NCBI GenBank assembly: GCA_001910725.1
Contig: MJGA01000047.1
Location: forward strand, 1 to 64,000
Source: Phanerodontia chrysosporium
Lineage: Eukaryota; Basidiomycota; Agaricomycetes; Polyporales; Phanerochaetaceae
DNA: 64,000 nucleotides
Reading direction: 5' to 3'
The first letter of the stretch is position 1; the number at the start of each line of letters is the position of its first letter. Below, in pieces: positions 21,090 to 31,808 of the stretch. The notes beneath the pieces were generated by a model that did no database searches, was not told where the DNA came from, and saw only the letters and a list, made by a program, of their open reading frames with translations. The translations under genes were made by a program, and so were the position numbers.

Positions 21090-22517
21090 TCAGAACGACA
21101 ACAAACCGGCCTCTACGAGTTTGGGCATGTGCAACATCGCCTGCTGCTGCTGATCCTCGTCAGGAACCTCTCCGCCCCTTGCAATGACTACCTCTCGCAG
21201 ATGCGGTCGGTGCCTAGCTACTATCTCATCCACGTCTTCAAACGTCTGCTCAGAGCCGTAGGTGAATGCCAAGCTGTGATCGAGAGACAATATGAGTTTC
21301 AGGTTTTCGGGTCCGTCGTATCGTTTGCCACTGAAGAGGTCTTTGAGAATGCCTCCAATGCAGATAGAGACACCCTGGCGCCAGTATATCGAGACATCGA
21401 TGTGCAGCCGCCGCAGTCGATAGCAGTACGAAAGCCCAACGTCCTGCTGGATGACTGCGCATAGCGATGAGCATCTGCAAGCGGCTGGCGAGGAACACGA
21501 CTCACGTTCTTTGAAGACGCCGACGTCATCTTTCGTGCGCGTGGGCCGCAGCGTCAGCCGCGTCAGGAAGTGGCTGGTGCACTTGAACAGCCTCCGGCAA
21601 CGCGCGACGTCGTCTCTGGAGGCGAGCGCCATGCACAGGTCCAGGCTGATCGCGGGCCGGTCCTCATCCTTGTTGAGGTCGCACGCGGCCTCGAGAAGCT
21701 CGAGGAAGGCCTCGTGCAGCTGCGGCGGCTCGCGCGCGACGACGATCCTGCTCAGGCGGCGCAGGAGGCGGCGCTTCTTGAGCTTCGCGACGAGGTCCTT
21801 GATGAGCGACGTCGTCGCGTTCAGGAGGCGCAGCGGCGTGTTCTGCGGCGTCCGCTCCCAGACCGCCCAGCGCAGTTCCTGCAGATCGGGGACGAGCGAC
21901 ATGAGGAGGAAGAGGCAGTCCGTGGAGGCGAGGCACCAGCCCAAGTCCAGCGTCCGCAGACCGAACCGGTCCGTGGGCATCGTCTTCGAGGACTGGACGA
22001 GATCGAGATGCAGGCGCAGCTCGCGCAGCCCCGGCAAAAGGCGCAGGAGGCTGAGTACGGCGTCTGTGGTGAGTGCGATCGTCCAGGCTTCGTATTCCTC
22101 GGCCGTCCAATCGGTCTTGGTCTCGCCCCCGCGAGAGAACGAATCCTTCCCGAGCAAGGAGAGCGATTCAATGCTGTCTGTCACTGATTTGGGTGCTTGA
22201 GCCAGAAAGTCGATGAAAGCCGTGAATAGAGACATCCAGAGCTCTTGATTATGAGTATTCTTCTCCACGGATTTTTCTCCAATGCCAGGAATTCGAATGG
22301 ATTTTGTGCCGAATGCCCAGGTCATTTTGTACTGCACCCTGACAGAACGGAAGAGATGTTTCCGAGAAGGAGCAAGCCAGCTGCGGTGTACGAGGCATAG
22401 CATCTTCAGTGCACGAAAGTCATCCTGGCAGAAGTCGATGATGTGGTTGATGAGCTCTTGTGGTAGCCTAGTTTCCATGAGTTGTGGCGTCCGAGTCGGC
22501 GAGTGGTCGCTGGGCAT
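21090..22517 (-). CDS. F-box protein
   Basis: The N-terminal F-box reads LPQELINHIIDFC with LVHRSWLAPSRKHLF, followed by leucine-rich segments (LLPGLRELRLHLDL, FGLRTLDLGWCL). The frame is open for 475 codons. A likely in-frame 51-nt intron, with ends GTGAGTCG..TGCGCAG near 21463-21513, would shorten the protein to about 458 residues and join KE to LIQQDVGLSY. A start at the internal Met before ETRLPQEL is also possible. By family it is predicted to be a substrate receptor of an SCF ubiquitin ligase. It differs in sequence from the other F-box genes here. Confidence 0.75.
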   Translation of the reverse strand: MPSDHSPTRTPQLMETRLPQELINHIIDFCQDDFRALKMLCLVHRSWLAPSRKHLFRSVRVQYKMTWAFGTKSIRIPGIGEKSVEKNTHNQELWMSLFTAFIDFLAQAPKSVTDSIESLSLLGKDSFSRGGETKTDWTAEEYEAWTIALTTDAVLSLLRLLPGLRELRLHLDLVQSSKTMPTDRFGLRTLDLGWCLASTDCLFLLMSLVPDLQELRWAVWERTPQNTPLRLLNATTSLIKDLVAKLKKRRLLRRLSRIVVAREPPQLHEAFLELLEAACDLNKDEDRPAISLDLCMALASRDDVARCRRLFKCTSHFLTRLTLRPTRTKDDVGVFKERESCSSPAACRCSSLCAVIQQDVGLSYCYRLRRLHIDVSIYWRQGVSICIGGILKDLFSGKRYDGPENLKLILSLDHSLAFTYGSEQTFEDVDEIVARHRPHLREVVIARGGEVPDEDQQQQAMLHMPKLVEAGLLSF

Positions 22518-23361
22518 ATATGTTGAACGAGGTTGGAAAGAGGCAGATGAGTTTGAGCTAAGGATTGCAGAACTATCTCAGTGAATAAATATGAATGTGA
22601 GCCGGAGGCGACCTACGAGGGGAGGTAAGGGAGTGGGCTGACGTCGGAGCCAGCGAAACAACCTTATTTAGGGGCCGCCGCGCACAGCCTCCAGCCCGGC
22701 TCGTGGCCGACGATCTACGATCTGCGCATAGGATTCCATACCGAATGGTAGGTTCCATGGCCACTCACCTTCGAACAAAGGGCGAAATTTCTTTGGCAAG
22801 GCTTGTGGCCAACGGTGACTACAGCGACGGTGCCTGGTGACGGGGGTAAGCAACGGACCCCTGGCACCATCGAAGACTCCCAAAGCGCTGAGCTAGTCTT
22901 GGTTCCCTCACCCGAGGCCTGGCAGCTAGCTGTGAACGTTGTACGAAGCTGAGCTCTGCTGACATGATGCCTTGGAGTTTCTTGTATCGCTCAGCTGCAC
23001 GAGGTTGGTGCTCTATGGGAGGAAGTTGCAGGAATAACCCGTTTTGGATCAGAAAGCGACAAAACTTGGTCTTGCTCTTACCCAAGAGCGGCCGCCTTTT
23101 CTATCCCTGCCTTCAGTTTGGGTCTGACTCCGAAGTGACAAATGTCACGCTTCACTAGTCGTTATCATCCGAGTCGGCTGTTTGACGAAAGGACGTTGTC
23201 TCTAACTTACTGCATACGTGAGAAAGAATAATCTTATCTGCGTCAAACGGCCTGATCTAATCTCTTGATTTTGTCCGAAAGAGGTTGAATAACTCTCCCT
23301 GCGGCAGTGTCTGCTGTTAGACTGCGCAAGGCAGAACCAATTCAGTACTCTCTCCGCTGTA
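22518..23361. other. Divergent intergenic region between F-box and sirtuin genes
   Basis: The two flanking genes point away from each other, so this 0.84-kb stretch should hold both promoters. No gene, RNA or repeat is supported. Confidence 0.4.
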
Positions 23362-24483
23362 ATGCCACCGTCTAGCAGTGTTCAAGCATTTCGTGAAGCT
23401 CTGAGGCAGAGCAAGAACATCATCGCAGTCGCCGGAGCTGGCCTCTCTGCTGCGTCGGGTGTGTATACTATCGTGTTGGTGACGTAAATACAGTAAGATG
23501 CAAATGTCCTCTGCAGGTATCCCGACATTCAGAGGGGCTGGCGGATACTGGAAGAAGTACAACGCCATGTCTCTTGCTACGCCGGAGGCTTTCGATGAGA
23601 ACCCGAGCCTGGTGTGGCAGTTCTACCACTACCGACGGATGAAGTTTGTATCTACCCTCTGTCTCGCTTCATAGGCTGATGACTCTACTTCTAGAGCGCT
23701 GTCAGCACAGCCAAATGGGGCCCATTTTGCGCTGGCCATGCTGGGCTTCCCCGACCTCCTTCGGGCCCTAGCTCCCAATGCCAGATTCGTACGTGATCGC
23801 GTAGGCACGGTCATGCCACACCTAACAGCCTCTGCAGACGTTCATCACCCAGAACGTCGACGGGCTGAGCACCCGCGCTCTCACAGACGTCGCCGCGAAG
23901 CGAGGCCAGGACCCTTCGCAGGCCGCGCCCTTCTACGAGATGCACGGCCGCGTGCTCGACACGCTGTGCACGTCCTGCGGGCGCCGCTCGCATGACAGCA
24001 CCCACGAGCCGCTCTGCCCCGCTCTCGCGGACACAGGCGTGCCGCCGACGGACACAGCGTCGCCGAGCGGCGTCGACACGGACGAGGTGCGCGAGATCCC
24101 GCTCGAAGAGCTGCCGCGCTGCGGGCACTGCGGCGGCCTGCTCCGCCCGGGCGTCGTCTGGTTTGGCGAGGTCCCGCTGCACATGGACGAGATCGACGCT
24201 GCCGTGGCCGAGGCCGACATGTGCCTCGTCGTAGGCACGTCTTCCACGGTGCGCAGTCCTCATGCTGTGCCGTGCAGTGCAGCATTGACAGCGAGTGCAG
24301 GTATATCCGGCTGCGGGGTACGCACACGAGGTGGCTGCGAATGGCGGCAAGGTCGCGGTGTTCAATCTCGAACGCACACCGGGCGATCAGCAGGCAGACT
24401 TTCTATTCCTTGGGCCTTGCGAACAAACGCTCCCGGAGGCATTGTTTGGATCGTCAGACGTTACACAGAGCGCAGAGCTGTAA
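23362..24483 (+). CDS. SIRT5-like (class III) sirtuin, NAD-dependent deacylase
   Basis: Five exons in consistent phase give about 303 residues. NAD-binding motifs are [22 protein letters not shown] and MHGRV (catalytic His). The zinc site is formed by CTSCG and CGHCG. The segment WQFYHYRR matches the SIRT5 motif that contains Tyr102 and Arg105; these bind the carboxylate of succinyl-, malonyl- or glutaryl-lysine in that family. The enzyme is therefore predicted to remove acidic acyl groups rather than acetyl, an inference from the motif. The ending [15 protein letters not shown] is typical. The zinc-ribbon region has an insert of about 30 residues relative to bacterial CobB-like proteins. The cell compartment cannot be read; no clear mitochondrial leader is visible. 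Confidence 0.9.
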
Positions 24484-24712
24484 CTTCCGGACATGCTCGC
24501 TTTTGATATTAACTTAGCTTGGAGTGATGCACGCACGTGTCAGACGCATCCTGTGCATGAAGAGCTGCGCTTGAAACGAAAAAGTTAGTAGTCAGTCTGC
24601 ATGTCGTCGAACCTCGCTGTCATGGCAGGAGGCCTGGACTGACGCCTGTTCAAGTGTACCTCCCACCACCTTTGGTCATAAATAATAGTCTCAAGCATAT
24701 TACAAACCTCGG

Positions 24713-26007
24713 CTAACCCCAAATCTCCTCATCGCTCTCTATAAACTCAAGCATGCCCATCGAATGGAGCTCCGGAAGACCCGCCACTACCAGGTCGGAA
24801 AGACTCCTTTTGAGCACAGGGTCCACAGGCCCTGCCCTGGGTTTTCCAGCCTTGCGCGCGTAGCTCCAGATCCAGCGGACCTCGCGAAGCGCGGGGTGTG
24901 TCTGGGGGAGCGTGCGGAGCCACGCGAAATGCTGCGGGAAGCACGCCTCGAGCGGGCGGCGGAAGACCTCGTGCGTCGACGCGTCGCCGTCGAGCGCGAG
25001 CGCGAGGGTCAGGGCACGCAACGCGGGCGGCGCGCGCATGAGCACCTGCTCGGCGACGCGCAGGCCCGTCGCGTTGAACGGCAAGCTCGCCCACGGGTCC
25101 GCGAGGAACGTCACGCGGAGCGTGAGCGCCCGCAGCGCGCCGCAGCCGTCGAGCGCGAGGCGGCGCAGGTCCTCGTCGTGTGCTGCGCAGCGCGTGTCAG
25201 CGGCCGCGGGAGGCAGAATAGGGCAAGAGAAGACGCACTGGTGGGGGCCTTCGCGAGGAAGCGCGAGAGGTCGAGCGCAAAGTGCTCGAGCGTGCCGCCG
25301 GCGCCGGCAAGGAATGTGCCCAGGGCACGGACGTCGCCGGGAGTGTAGCAGGCGACGTCCAGCCGCCGCAGTGCACCTGCACGCGCGAACATGGGAAGGA
25401 GCGATGGCGGCATCGCCCGCATTCGGACCACCAGCGTCGTAATGGTGTCTGGTGCGGCTTTGGCGGGAAGCAGGGGGTCGGGCTCTGCTCCTTCCGTGAA
25501 AGAGATGTTGGAAAGGTGCAGTGCAGCTGGTTTGCAGAGGACCGACGCCCACTCGATCAGCTGCTCGTGCGTTGCACGTTGTACTGTCACGTCTTTGAGC
25601 GATAGTCGGGCGAGCTCCCGATCGGTGGGCGTGCAGCAATCCTCGGCTAAGGTAAGACGCAGCGCTTCAAGCGTAAGTGTTGAGAGGTTTGGAAAACAGA
25701 GCAGGACTTTGGGCAAATCGTCCAAAGTGACTGTTCCGACAGTTTCGTTTTTACCGGCGGAGCGCAAAGTAAGGTGGCGAACACACAGGGCAAGCAGGGC
25801 CTGGTCCCCTGCTGCAGAGAAAGATACCAAGAGCTCATCCAACGTTCGTCTTGACATATCGACCAAGAGACTGTAGAAAAGGAGGCGTTGCGAGGTTGGC
25901 CTCCATGCACGACAAACAAGTGACCATTCTGCCAGCGCAGTGCGGTCGTCACAGCCTTGTTCGATGACGTGGTGGATGAGCTCTTGCGGAAGTGGTGGGA
26001 TAGGCAT
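24713..26007 (-). CDS. F-box/LRR-like protein (family shared with 1-1136 and 46147-47420)
   Basis: Two exons, 25239-26007 and 24713-25182, joined in phase 1 across a 56-nt intron (GTGCGTCT..CTGCGCAG, branch GCTGAC), give about 412 residues. The F-box is LPQELIHHVIEQG with SLVCRAWRPTSQRLLF. The C-terminal third (LRALTLRVTFLADPW, LRALTLALALDGD, HFAWLRTLPQTHPALREVRWIW) lines up with the paralogues at the left edge and at 46 kb. This shows a family of about 410 residues with one conserved intron after the LDLSRF segment. It is a predicted SCF adaptor; the target is unknown. Confidence 0.8.
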
Positions 26008-26526
26008 ATCGCCTAGTCCCTATCTGTGCAACGCGGCTATGTCAACGATTCTCTGATCCTCCAGGAACGCCACCTACCACAAGACCCTACGTTGATGTTT
26101 GCGTGAAGGTGAAAATGACCAAGGTTCGAACTCTAAATCGTCGTCGCGAGCAACCAATTTCGCACCTGCACGTGATCCGCAATCTGTGATGTCGCTACGA
26201 GGCAGAAGAGCGCGAGGGCTCTTCTGTAGAGCAGCGGTCAGTCTCAGGCCCATCTATGTATACATCTAGCCTATGTGTCTCTGGTTTCCCTTGGTGTCCA
26301 GCGCCGCAGCGGCGATTTTAGTGTCGAACACGCAACAAGTCTTCAGCATGTGGTCCTTGACGCCATGCGGATGCGGAGAAAAGGTTCCGACTGCCGTGAC
26401 GGAAGCAGATCGCTCCTGCAGTCTGTACCGTCCTCGAGGAACCTGATCATATTGCGAGAGTTGCTGAGGCCCGAGTCTTCGTCCATAATGTTTTCACCGC
26501 CTTGTCAGTTTCTCAAGGGGAGAGAG
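26008..26526. other. Intergenic region upstream of the bestrophin-like gene
   Basis: About 0.5 kb between the divergent F-box and bestrophin-like genes. It should hold the F-box gene promoter. No other feature was seen. Confidence 0.4.
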
Positions 26527-26536
26527 TATATATAAA
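26527..26536 (+). promoter_or_regulatory. TATA box upstream of the bestrophin-like gene
   Basis: TATATATAAA, about 290 bp before the modelled ATG (26825). The distance implies a long 5' leader, or an upstream non-coding exon. Confidence 0.4.
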
Positions 26537-26824
26537 GGGTGAGTGCCGTCTTTTGGAGGAGCTCGGAGGCCGACGCTTGGGCGCGAAGATGTTGCGTCAC
26601 CGACCTGTTGGATCTGTGACTCTCGCGGTGTTGTGAGCGACGCCCTTTGTCACGCTTTTTGCGTCCACCATCAACGAGCAATCAATGTTTCGCAAATGTC
26701 GCTGCTGTTTTGTCCAGGACCATCACTTATACCCTCCTCGCCAGAGGTCGCGGAACCTTCGGATACCTCTTCCACCTCCCCTTCCTCCCTCCGCCCCTCG
26801 ACTTGCTGTCTTTGACGTGGACTC

Positions 26825-29270
26825 ATGCCTGAGAGAACGACTACTGTAGGACATCATACTCTACTCCCAGCGGCGGACTCCAGCAATGAGATTGTCGTCC
26901 CTCTGGTGCCCACCCGCTCCTTCTTCGCGTGGACTTTTGGACGAGGAACTGCGGTACGTGGTTCAGACGCGTCGCACCTCATTCTTGCTGAGATCACTAT
27001 AGATCTGGCGTATTTGGCCAGCCGTGCTCCTCCATACCCTCTTTGCAGCGTGTAAGTCGCGTTTTAACCCTTTCGGTCGAGATTGCTGAATGTTTCGCAG
27101 TGGTCGTGACCCTTTCTCTTCGCGAACTCATCAAACTCAGCATTCCCAATGTGCTCCTCACTCTCCTTGGTGCGTTGCAAGAGCTCCTCACCTAGTCACA
27201 CGACCTGAACAAGACTCAGGTGTGGTTATCGGTTTCGTGATTTCTTACCGTGCAATGTCTGGGTATGTTTCTTCTCTCCATTCTCTGCGAGCACCGTACT
27301 AATCACCGCGCTCACGATCAACAGGTACGACAGATACTGGCAAGGACGCTCCATGTGGACAGACGTGATCCGCCAATCTCGGACCTTCGCCCGTTTCGTC
27401 TGGTACCATGTTCCCCTCAAAATCGAGAATGAGCAGAACAGCGGGGAGCAGACTGAGGAACAGAAGGCGAAGGCAAAGACGGAGAAGCTGAAGGTCGTAC
27501 GCCGCGTCATGGCGGAGAAGCGTATGGCTTTGGACCTGATTGAAGCGTGCGTGTTCCGTTTTCTACCTTTTGCACCGACAGACGCCTCAAGATTAGCTCA
27601 GATTCTCTGTCGCTCTCAAGCATCATCTTCGAGGTATTCTTGCTTTGCTAATTAACACTCTCTCCCGCCTAACCAATCCCCAGGTGAAAAGGGAATATAC
27701 TACGAGGATCTGTACCCTCTTGTGAAGCCTCTCCACGACGTTTGTCAAATTCTTACGAGCTGTGATACACGTTCTGACTGTACATTAGCACCCTAACCAT
27801 CGCCAGAGGCATTCTACGAAGCCGCTCGGTCCTCCCGAGCGTGAACCTACGGTGACGCTTCGCGTCCCAGCACACGTCTCCGACCCGGTCATCCCGCCCA
27901 TCAACGCGTACGGCTCGACAAAGACCCATCTGGGCCGGCCAGGCTATGCGTCGCACTCTTCACACACGTCGGTGTCGTCCCACAGCTCGGACGCGACAGA
28001 GCGGAGCCACCTGCTGCCGGGCATGATCTCCGCGGCGCGGCGCGGGCTCGTGTCGAACGTCTCGAGCGACCTCATCCCCTTCGCGGGCATCTTCTCCGAC
28101 ATCTCCGAGTGGTTCAGCGCGCGCCGGCACAAGCGCACGCCGCCCCCGCCCGAAAACCGCGACGTCGAGGCCGCAGAGCAGATGCGCGAGGCCGACGCGC
28201 TCGGCGGCATGAGCGAGCGCCACTACTGGACCCACGCGAAGCACAGGCCGCGTATCGCCGGCGGTGGACAGAACGTGCCCTTGCAGGTCGTGCGGTGCCT
28301 CTCGACCTGGCTCAGCGTCTGTGAGGAGCGCGGCGTCGTCCCTGGTGCGTGTTTTTCTCGCGAAGCGCTGCGTACGCTGACGAGAGGTGCACAGGTACCA
28401 CTCTCGGTAACATGTTCGGCTGTCTTTCTGCTTTCGAAGACAGCCTTGCAAGTGGGTATTCGCTTGTTGTTCTGCCACAGATTTTCTGACCATTGCATCA
28501 AGACATGGAGAAGATCCTGACCACCCCACTGCCATTGTAAGTGCACTTACGCGGAGGCATCGTAATCCACACTAATCCTCTATTTTTACAGCATGTTCTC
28601 TGTACACATCAAGTTCGTATAACATCCAGTCTGCTGAAGGCAAAACTAACCGGGCTATATCTTTTTCTTTCTTTCTTTCTTTCTTTTTCGCAGGCAGTAC
28701 GTTTAATTCCTGTAACTTCCCGAACTGCTCTAAGGCTTTCGACTCGCCAGCACCGTGTGGCTCTACCTCTTTGCCCTCCCATTCCAGCTCGTAGACCTGT
28801 TCCATTGGTACACGATCCCTGGCGTCTGCATTGCCTCCTTCATCTACCTCGGCTTTGTAGCATCCGGTGAGGAGATTGAGCAGCCGTTCGGTGCGTCTCC
28901 GTATCACAACCTTCTTGTCCTATGTTGACTCGGTGCTAACAGGCTACGATGACGTACGTCTTCTCCTGGTGGCGCGATCGGTGTAGCCATGCTGACAGCA
29001 GGACGTAGAACGACCTGGACCTGGACCTCTTCTGCCGCGAGGTCATCCACGCAGATATCGAGCATCTCAAGCGCACGCCGACACGCAACGTCTTCCTTGG
29101 CGCGCACCACGTCGGCGACGAGGTGATCATCGACGAGAGCGAGGAAGAGGAGGACCGGCTCGGCCGCCGCGGACGCATCGAGGAAGTCTTCGGTGCGTGC
29201 TACTCTCGACGTCTTCGAGCACATTGCTGATGTGGATATTGCAGGTGTCGTGAAGAGCGTCGGCGAGTGA
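26825..29270 (+). CDS. Bestrophin-like (UPF0187/RFP-TM) membrane channel protein
   Basis: Fifteen short exons, all in consistent phase, give about 542 residues. Family signatures are VVIGFVISYRAMSGYDRYWQGRSMW (read across two introns), EKILTTPLPF, and near the C-terminus IEQPFGYD followed by NDLDLDLFCREV. These proteins form chloride/anion channels in animals and related channels in fungi and bacteria. Hydrophobic segments include WRIWPAVLLHTLFA, the segment before VISYRAMSG, and TVWLYLFALPF. A long polar, serine- and histidine-rich loop (about residues 205-330) separates the two halves. An 11-nt microexon (28943-28953) encodes part of GYDD. One splice acceptor (28750) was chosen by phase and homology and is less certain. 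Confidence 0.8.
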
Positions 29271-29341
29271 CCGTGTGGGGCGGTAGCGTAGCTGCACACG
29301 ATCTGTATATCACTAAATGTGAATACAGTCGCTCATCGTGG

Positions 29342-30826
29342 TCACAGTAGCAGCAGCGCGCCGTGTTCGTGCAGGAGTGGTAGGGCCTCGCTGACGCTTG
29401 CGCGGGCTTCCGTGTCAAGCGCACCGCGGCCGCGTCGGATAGTGACCCTAGAGAGCCCGTGCTTCAGGTACCGTACCAACTCGTCCTCGAGGAGGCGGAG
29501 ATGCGCAAAGTTTTGTAAGGCCGAATCGAAGCGCAGAACGAGCGTGAGCCCCGAGAGCGTTTCACGCCCTGACCAGAGGTCCGCAAGGAGGCTGGGAACA
29601 AGCTCGAGCGCGTCGGGCACCCAGTACGACGGTATGCTGAGCTCGAGCTCGCGCAAGTCGGCGCAGTGACACAGGCCCAGCCCGGTCCGTGGGGCGACTG
29701 GCGACCGGGGTATCAGAACAGGAACAAAGAACGGGAAGCACTCATAGGACGCACCTCGTGTCGGGTACACGCACCCGAGCTCCATCCTCAGGGTGTGCAG
29801 GCCAGGTCCGGCCTCTGCGAGAACCGTATCGAGTGCATCGGGGTCGTACGCATCGAGGAGGACGTCGAGCTCCAGCGTCCTGAGGGCCGGTGGTGCGCCG
29901 CGCATGCACATGCCCTGCACGAGCAGCGCGAGTGCCTCCGGGGAGTGGCGCGGGTACAAGGCCCGGCCTGTGTCGAGGCGTCGAAGGCGGGGCAGGGCAA
30001 AACCCTCGAGCACGCCGAGCAGCTGCGACTCGCCGATGTCGCACTCGTCGGGATCCGCGTCTACGTCCCAGAGGAGCTCCTCGAGCGCCGGCACGAGCGA
30101 CAGCAGCCCGAACGCGGCGCTCCCTGCCGCACAGCTGTCGTGCACACGCAGCCGCCGCAGAGGGTGTCTCTTCGCGAGCAGGTCGTCCCCGGTCCAGCGG
30201 AGCGTCGTGCGCGTGAGCTCGAGCGTGCGGAGCAGCGGCAGGTGCTCCAGAACCGCCGCGACGTCGTCCATCGCGAGCAGACACGCGTCGTGTTGCCACC
30301 CGACGAAGCGTAACTCGCGCACGCTGTTGCGGACGAGGTCGCCCGCGGTGTCGAGGAAGCGGAGCAGCGCAAGTGTCAGCGGCGCGCCCCCCAGCTGCGT
30401 GCGGCAGCGCCGTGAGTACGCGTCCCAGTTCTCATCGGCGCGTGGCATGTACGAAGCTTGCCAGTGCGTCATGTTTGCCAGTGAGATCCAGGAAACCTCG
30501 AGCCGCCGGAAGAGGTACGGTCGCGACGCGTAGAACCACGCGTGGTCGACCAGGCTGCAACTGGCGAGCGTAGCCTTGTCGTCGACCAAGTGAGAGACGA
30601 TCTCGCTCAGAAGCTCGGGGGGAAGCTTGGTGCAAGAAGATGGCGCCGTCGGCTGGAAGTCGAAGCGTTTACAGGCAATGCGTCGCACATTACGCTGCAA
30701 ATGCGCCGCGATGAGAACGCGCTGTCGCATGGGTACGCAGCGAACCAGCGAAGCATCCAGTAGGAGCTCACTGCGAGGTTTACACATCAGTGACGAAAAG
30801 GAACAGTGCCTCATTTCCAGGTACAT
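29342..30826 (-). CDS. F-box/LRR-like protein
   Basis: A frame of 494 codons. The F-box is at about residues 67-112 (LPPELLSEIVSHLV, LASCSLVDHAWFYASRPYLFRRL), preceded by an unusually long N-terminus. One of the internal Met codons may therefore be the true start. Leucine-rich strands follow (LPLLRTLELTRTTL, LRRLRVHDS, LRTLELDVLLDA). A likely in-frame 57-nt intron (GTGCGTCC..GTCGCCAG, about 29690-29746) would give about 475 residues. The end of the gene lies only 71 bp from the stop of the convergent bestrophin-like gene. Confidence 0.75.
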   Translation of the reverse strand: MYLEMRHCSFSSLMCKPRSELLLDASLVRCVPMRQRVLIAAHLQRNVRRIACKRFDFQPTAPSSCTKLPPELLSEIVSHLVDDKATLASCSLVDHAWFYASRPYLFRRLEVSWISLANMTHWQASYMPRADENWDAYSRRCRTQLGGAPLTLALLRFLDTAGDLVRNSVRELRFVGWQHDACLLAMDDVAAVLEHLPLLRTLELTRTTLRWTGDDLLAKRHPLRRLRVHDSCAAGSAAFGLLSLVPALEELLWDVDADPDECDIGESQLLGVLEGFALPRLRRLDTGRALYPRHSPEALALLVQGMCMRGAPPALRTLELDVLLDAYDPDALDTVLAEAGPGLHTLRMELGCVYPTRGASYECFPFFVPVLIPRSPVAPRTGLGLCHCADLRELELSIPSYWVPDALELVPSLLADLWSGRETLSGLTLVLRFDSALQNFAHLRLLEDELVRYLKHGLSRVTIRRGRGALDTEARASVSEALPLLHEHGALLLL

Positions 30827-31532
30827 ACCATGGTTTGCCTGCTGGAGCAGTAGCAGGCCTGTGTTGTGAGCTTTCTCGCCGTAGGATAGCCATGGTGTAC
30901 ACTATGTTGCTCTACAATCACCGAGTCAGCGACGTGCACCCTATGCCCTATGCACACGTAGTAAATAGACTGTACCTGCACGCCGTATGGTGTGGACTAG
31001 AGAGGAAACTGGGGATTGCGAAAGGGCTTGCTTCAAGTACTTGTAGGTACAGCGGGCAGGCCGGACCCGAGGACTGTGCAGCACGGCATCACGGTTCGAG
31101 CATGGCGACAATACACCACTGACCACATTCCGCAGCACCGAAGCTTCATCCTGATGCCGGGGGCTGTTCAGGGCGGATCATGAATGGGAAAATCACGAAT
31201 GCCTGCAATATTTACTTGAGAACTCGCAGACATGGCCAGTCCTGAGCCAGGCCTGCCTTGGAGAGTACCTGGCAATCTTTGAAGAGCAGTTCACCGAGCT
31301 CTGAAGTAGCCCGGAGAGTGGGAACTCGTGGTTTGCAAGGCGCGCCTTGCCAGGATTCGTCCGCAGCACACAATCAAAAGGAGCTTCTCTGTCAGTGTGG
31401 AGGTGATGGTCACTAGACACAATGCCCAGGCACACAGATGATTTCGAAGCTTGATTCGCTTGTGGGCGCGGGAGCTGCTAGGGCTGCGGAAGAGAATTGA
31501 AGATAAAGTGAAAAAAGGGTCGTAAAAGGTTT
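30827..31532. other. Intergenic, no supported gene
   Basis: 0.7 kb between the F-box start and the tRNA gene. Nothing recognisable apart from the presumed F-box promoter. Confidence 0.4.
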
Positions 31533-31616
31533 GGACACACTGGGAATTGAACCCAGCACCCCCCGCAAGTGCACCAAATGCTAAGCGGATGTGATAACCA
31601 ACTACACCATGTGCCC
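31533..31616 (-). tRNA. tRNA-Ala (anticodon AGC) with an 11-nt intron
   Basis: Read on the minus strand: acceptor stem GGGCACA pairs with TGTGTCC and includes the G3:U70 wobble that identifies alanine tRNAs. A-box-like TGGTGTAGTTGG and B-box GGTTCAATTCC are present. The anticodon loop is TTAGCAT, with AGC at 34-36. An 11-nt intron follows the base after the anticodon. Its mature sequence matches the two copies at 42.1 and 42.5 kb, but the intron differs. Confidence 0.9.
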
Positions 31617-31808
31617 TCGAATGAGCTCCATACCATACCAGTTCCGAGGCGACTGGCGCCTTTGTGGACATTGCTCACTCTGACAGCATTGAGGAGAATT
31701 GCGCCAAGGCAACTAGTATTACAACGGGCAATAAAACAGAGTCAGACGTATGTAACGAACTTGAAAGATTACATAGCAGATGTAGAAGGCGCTGAGTCCT
31801 AAACACCC

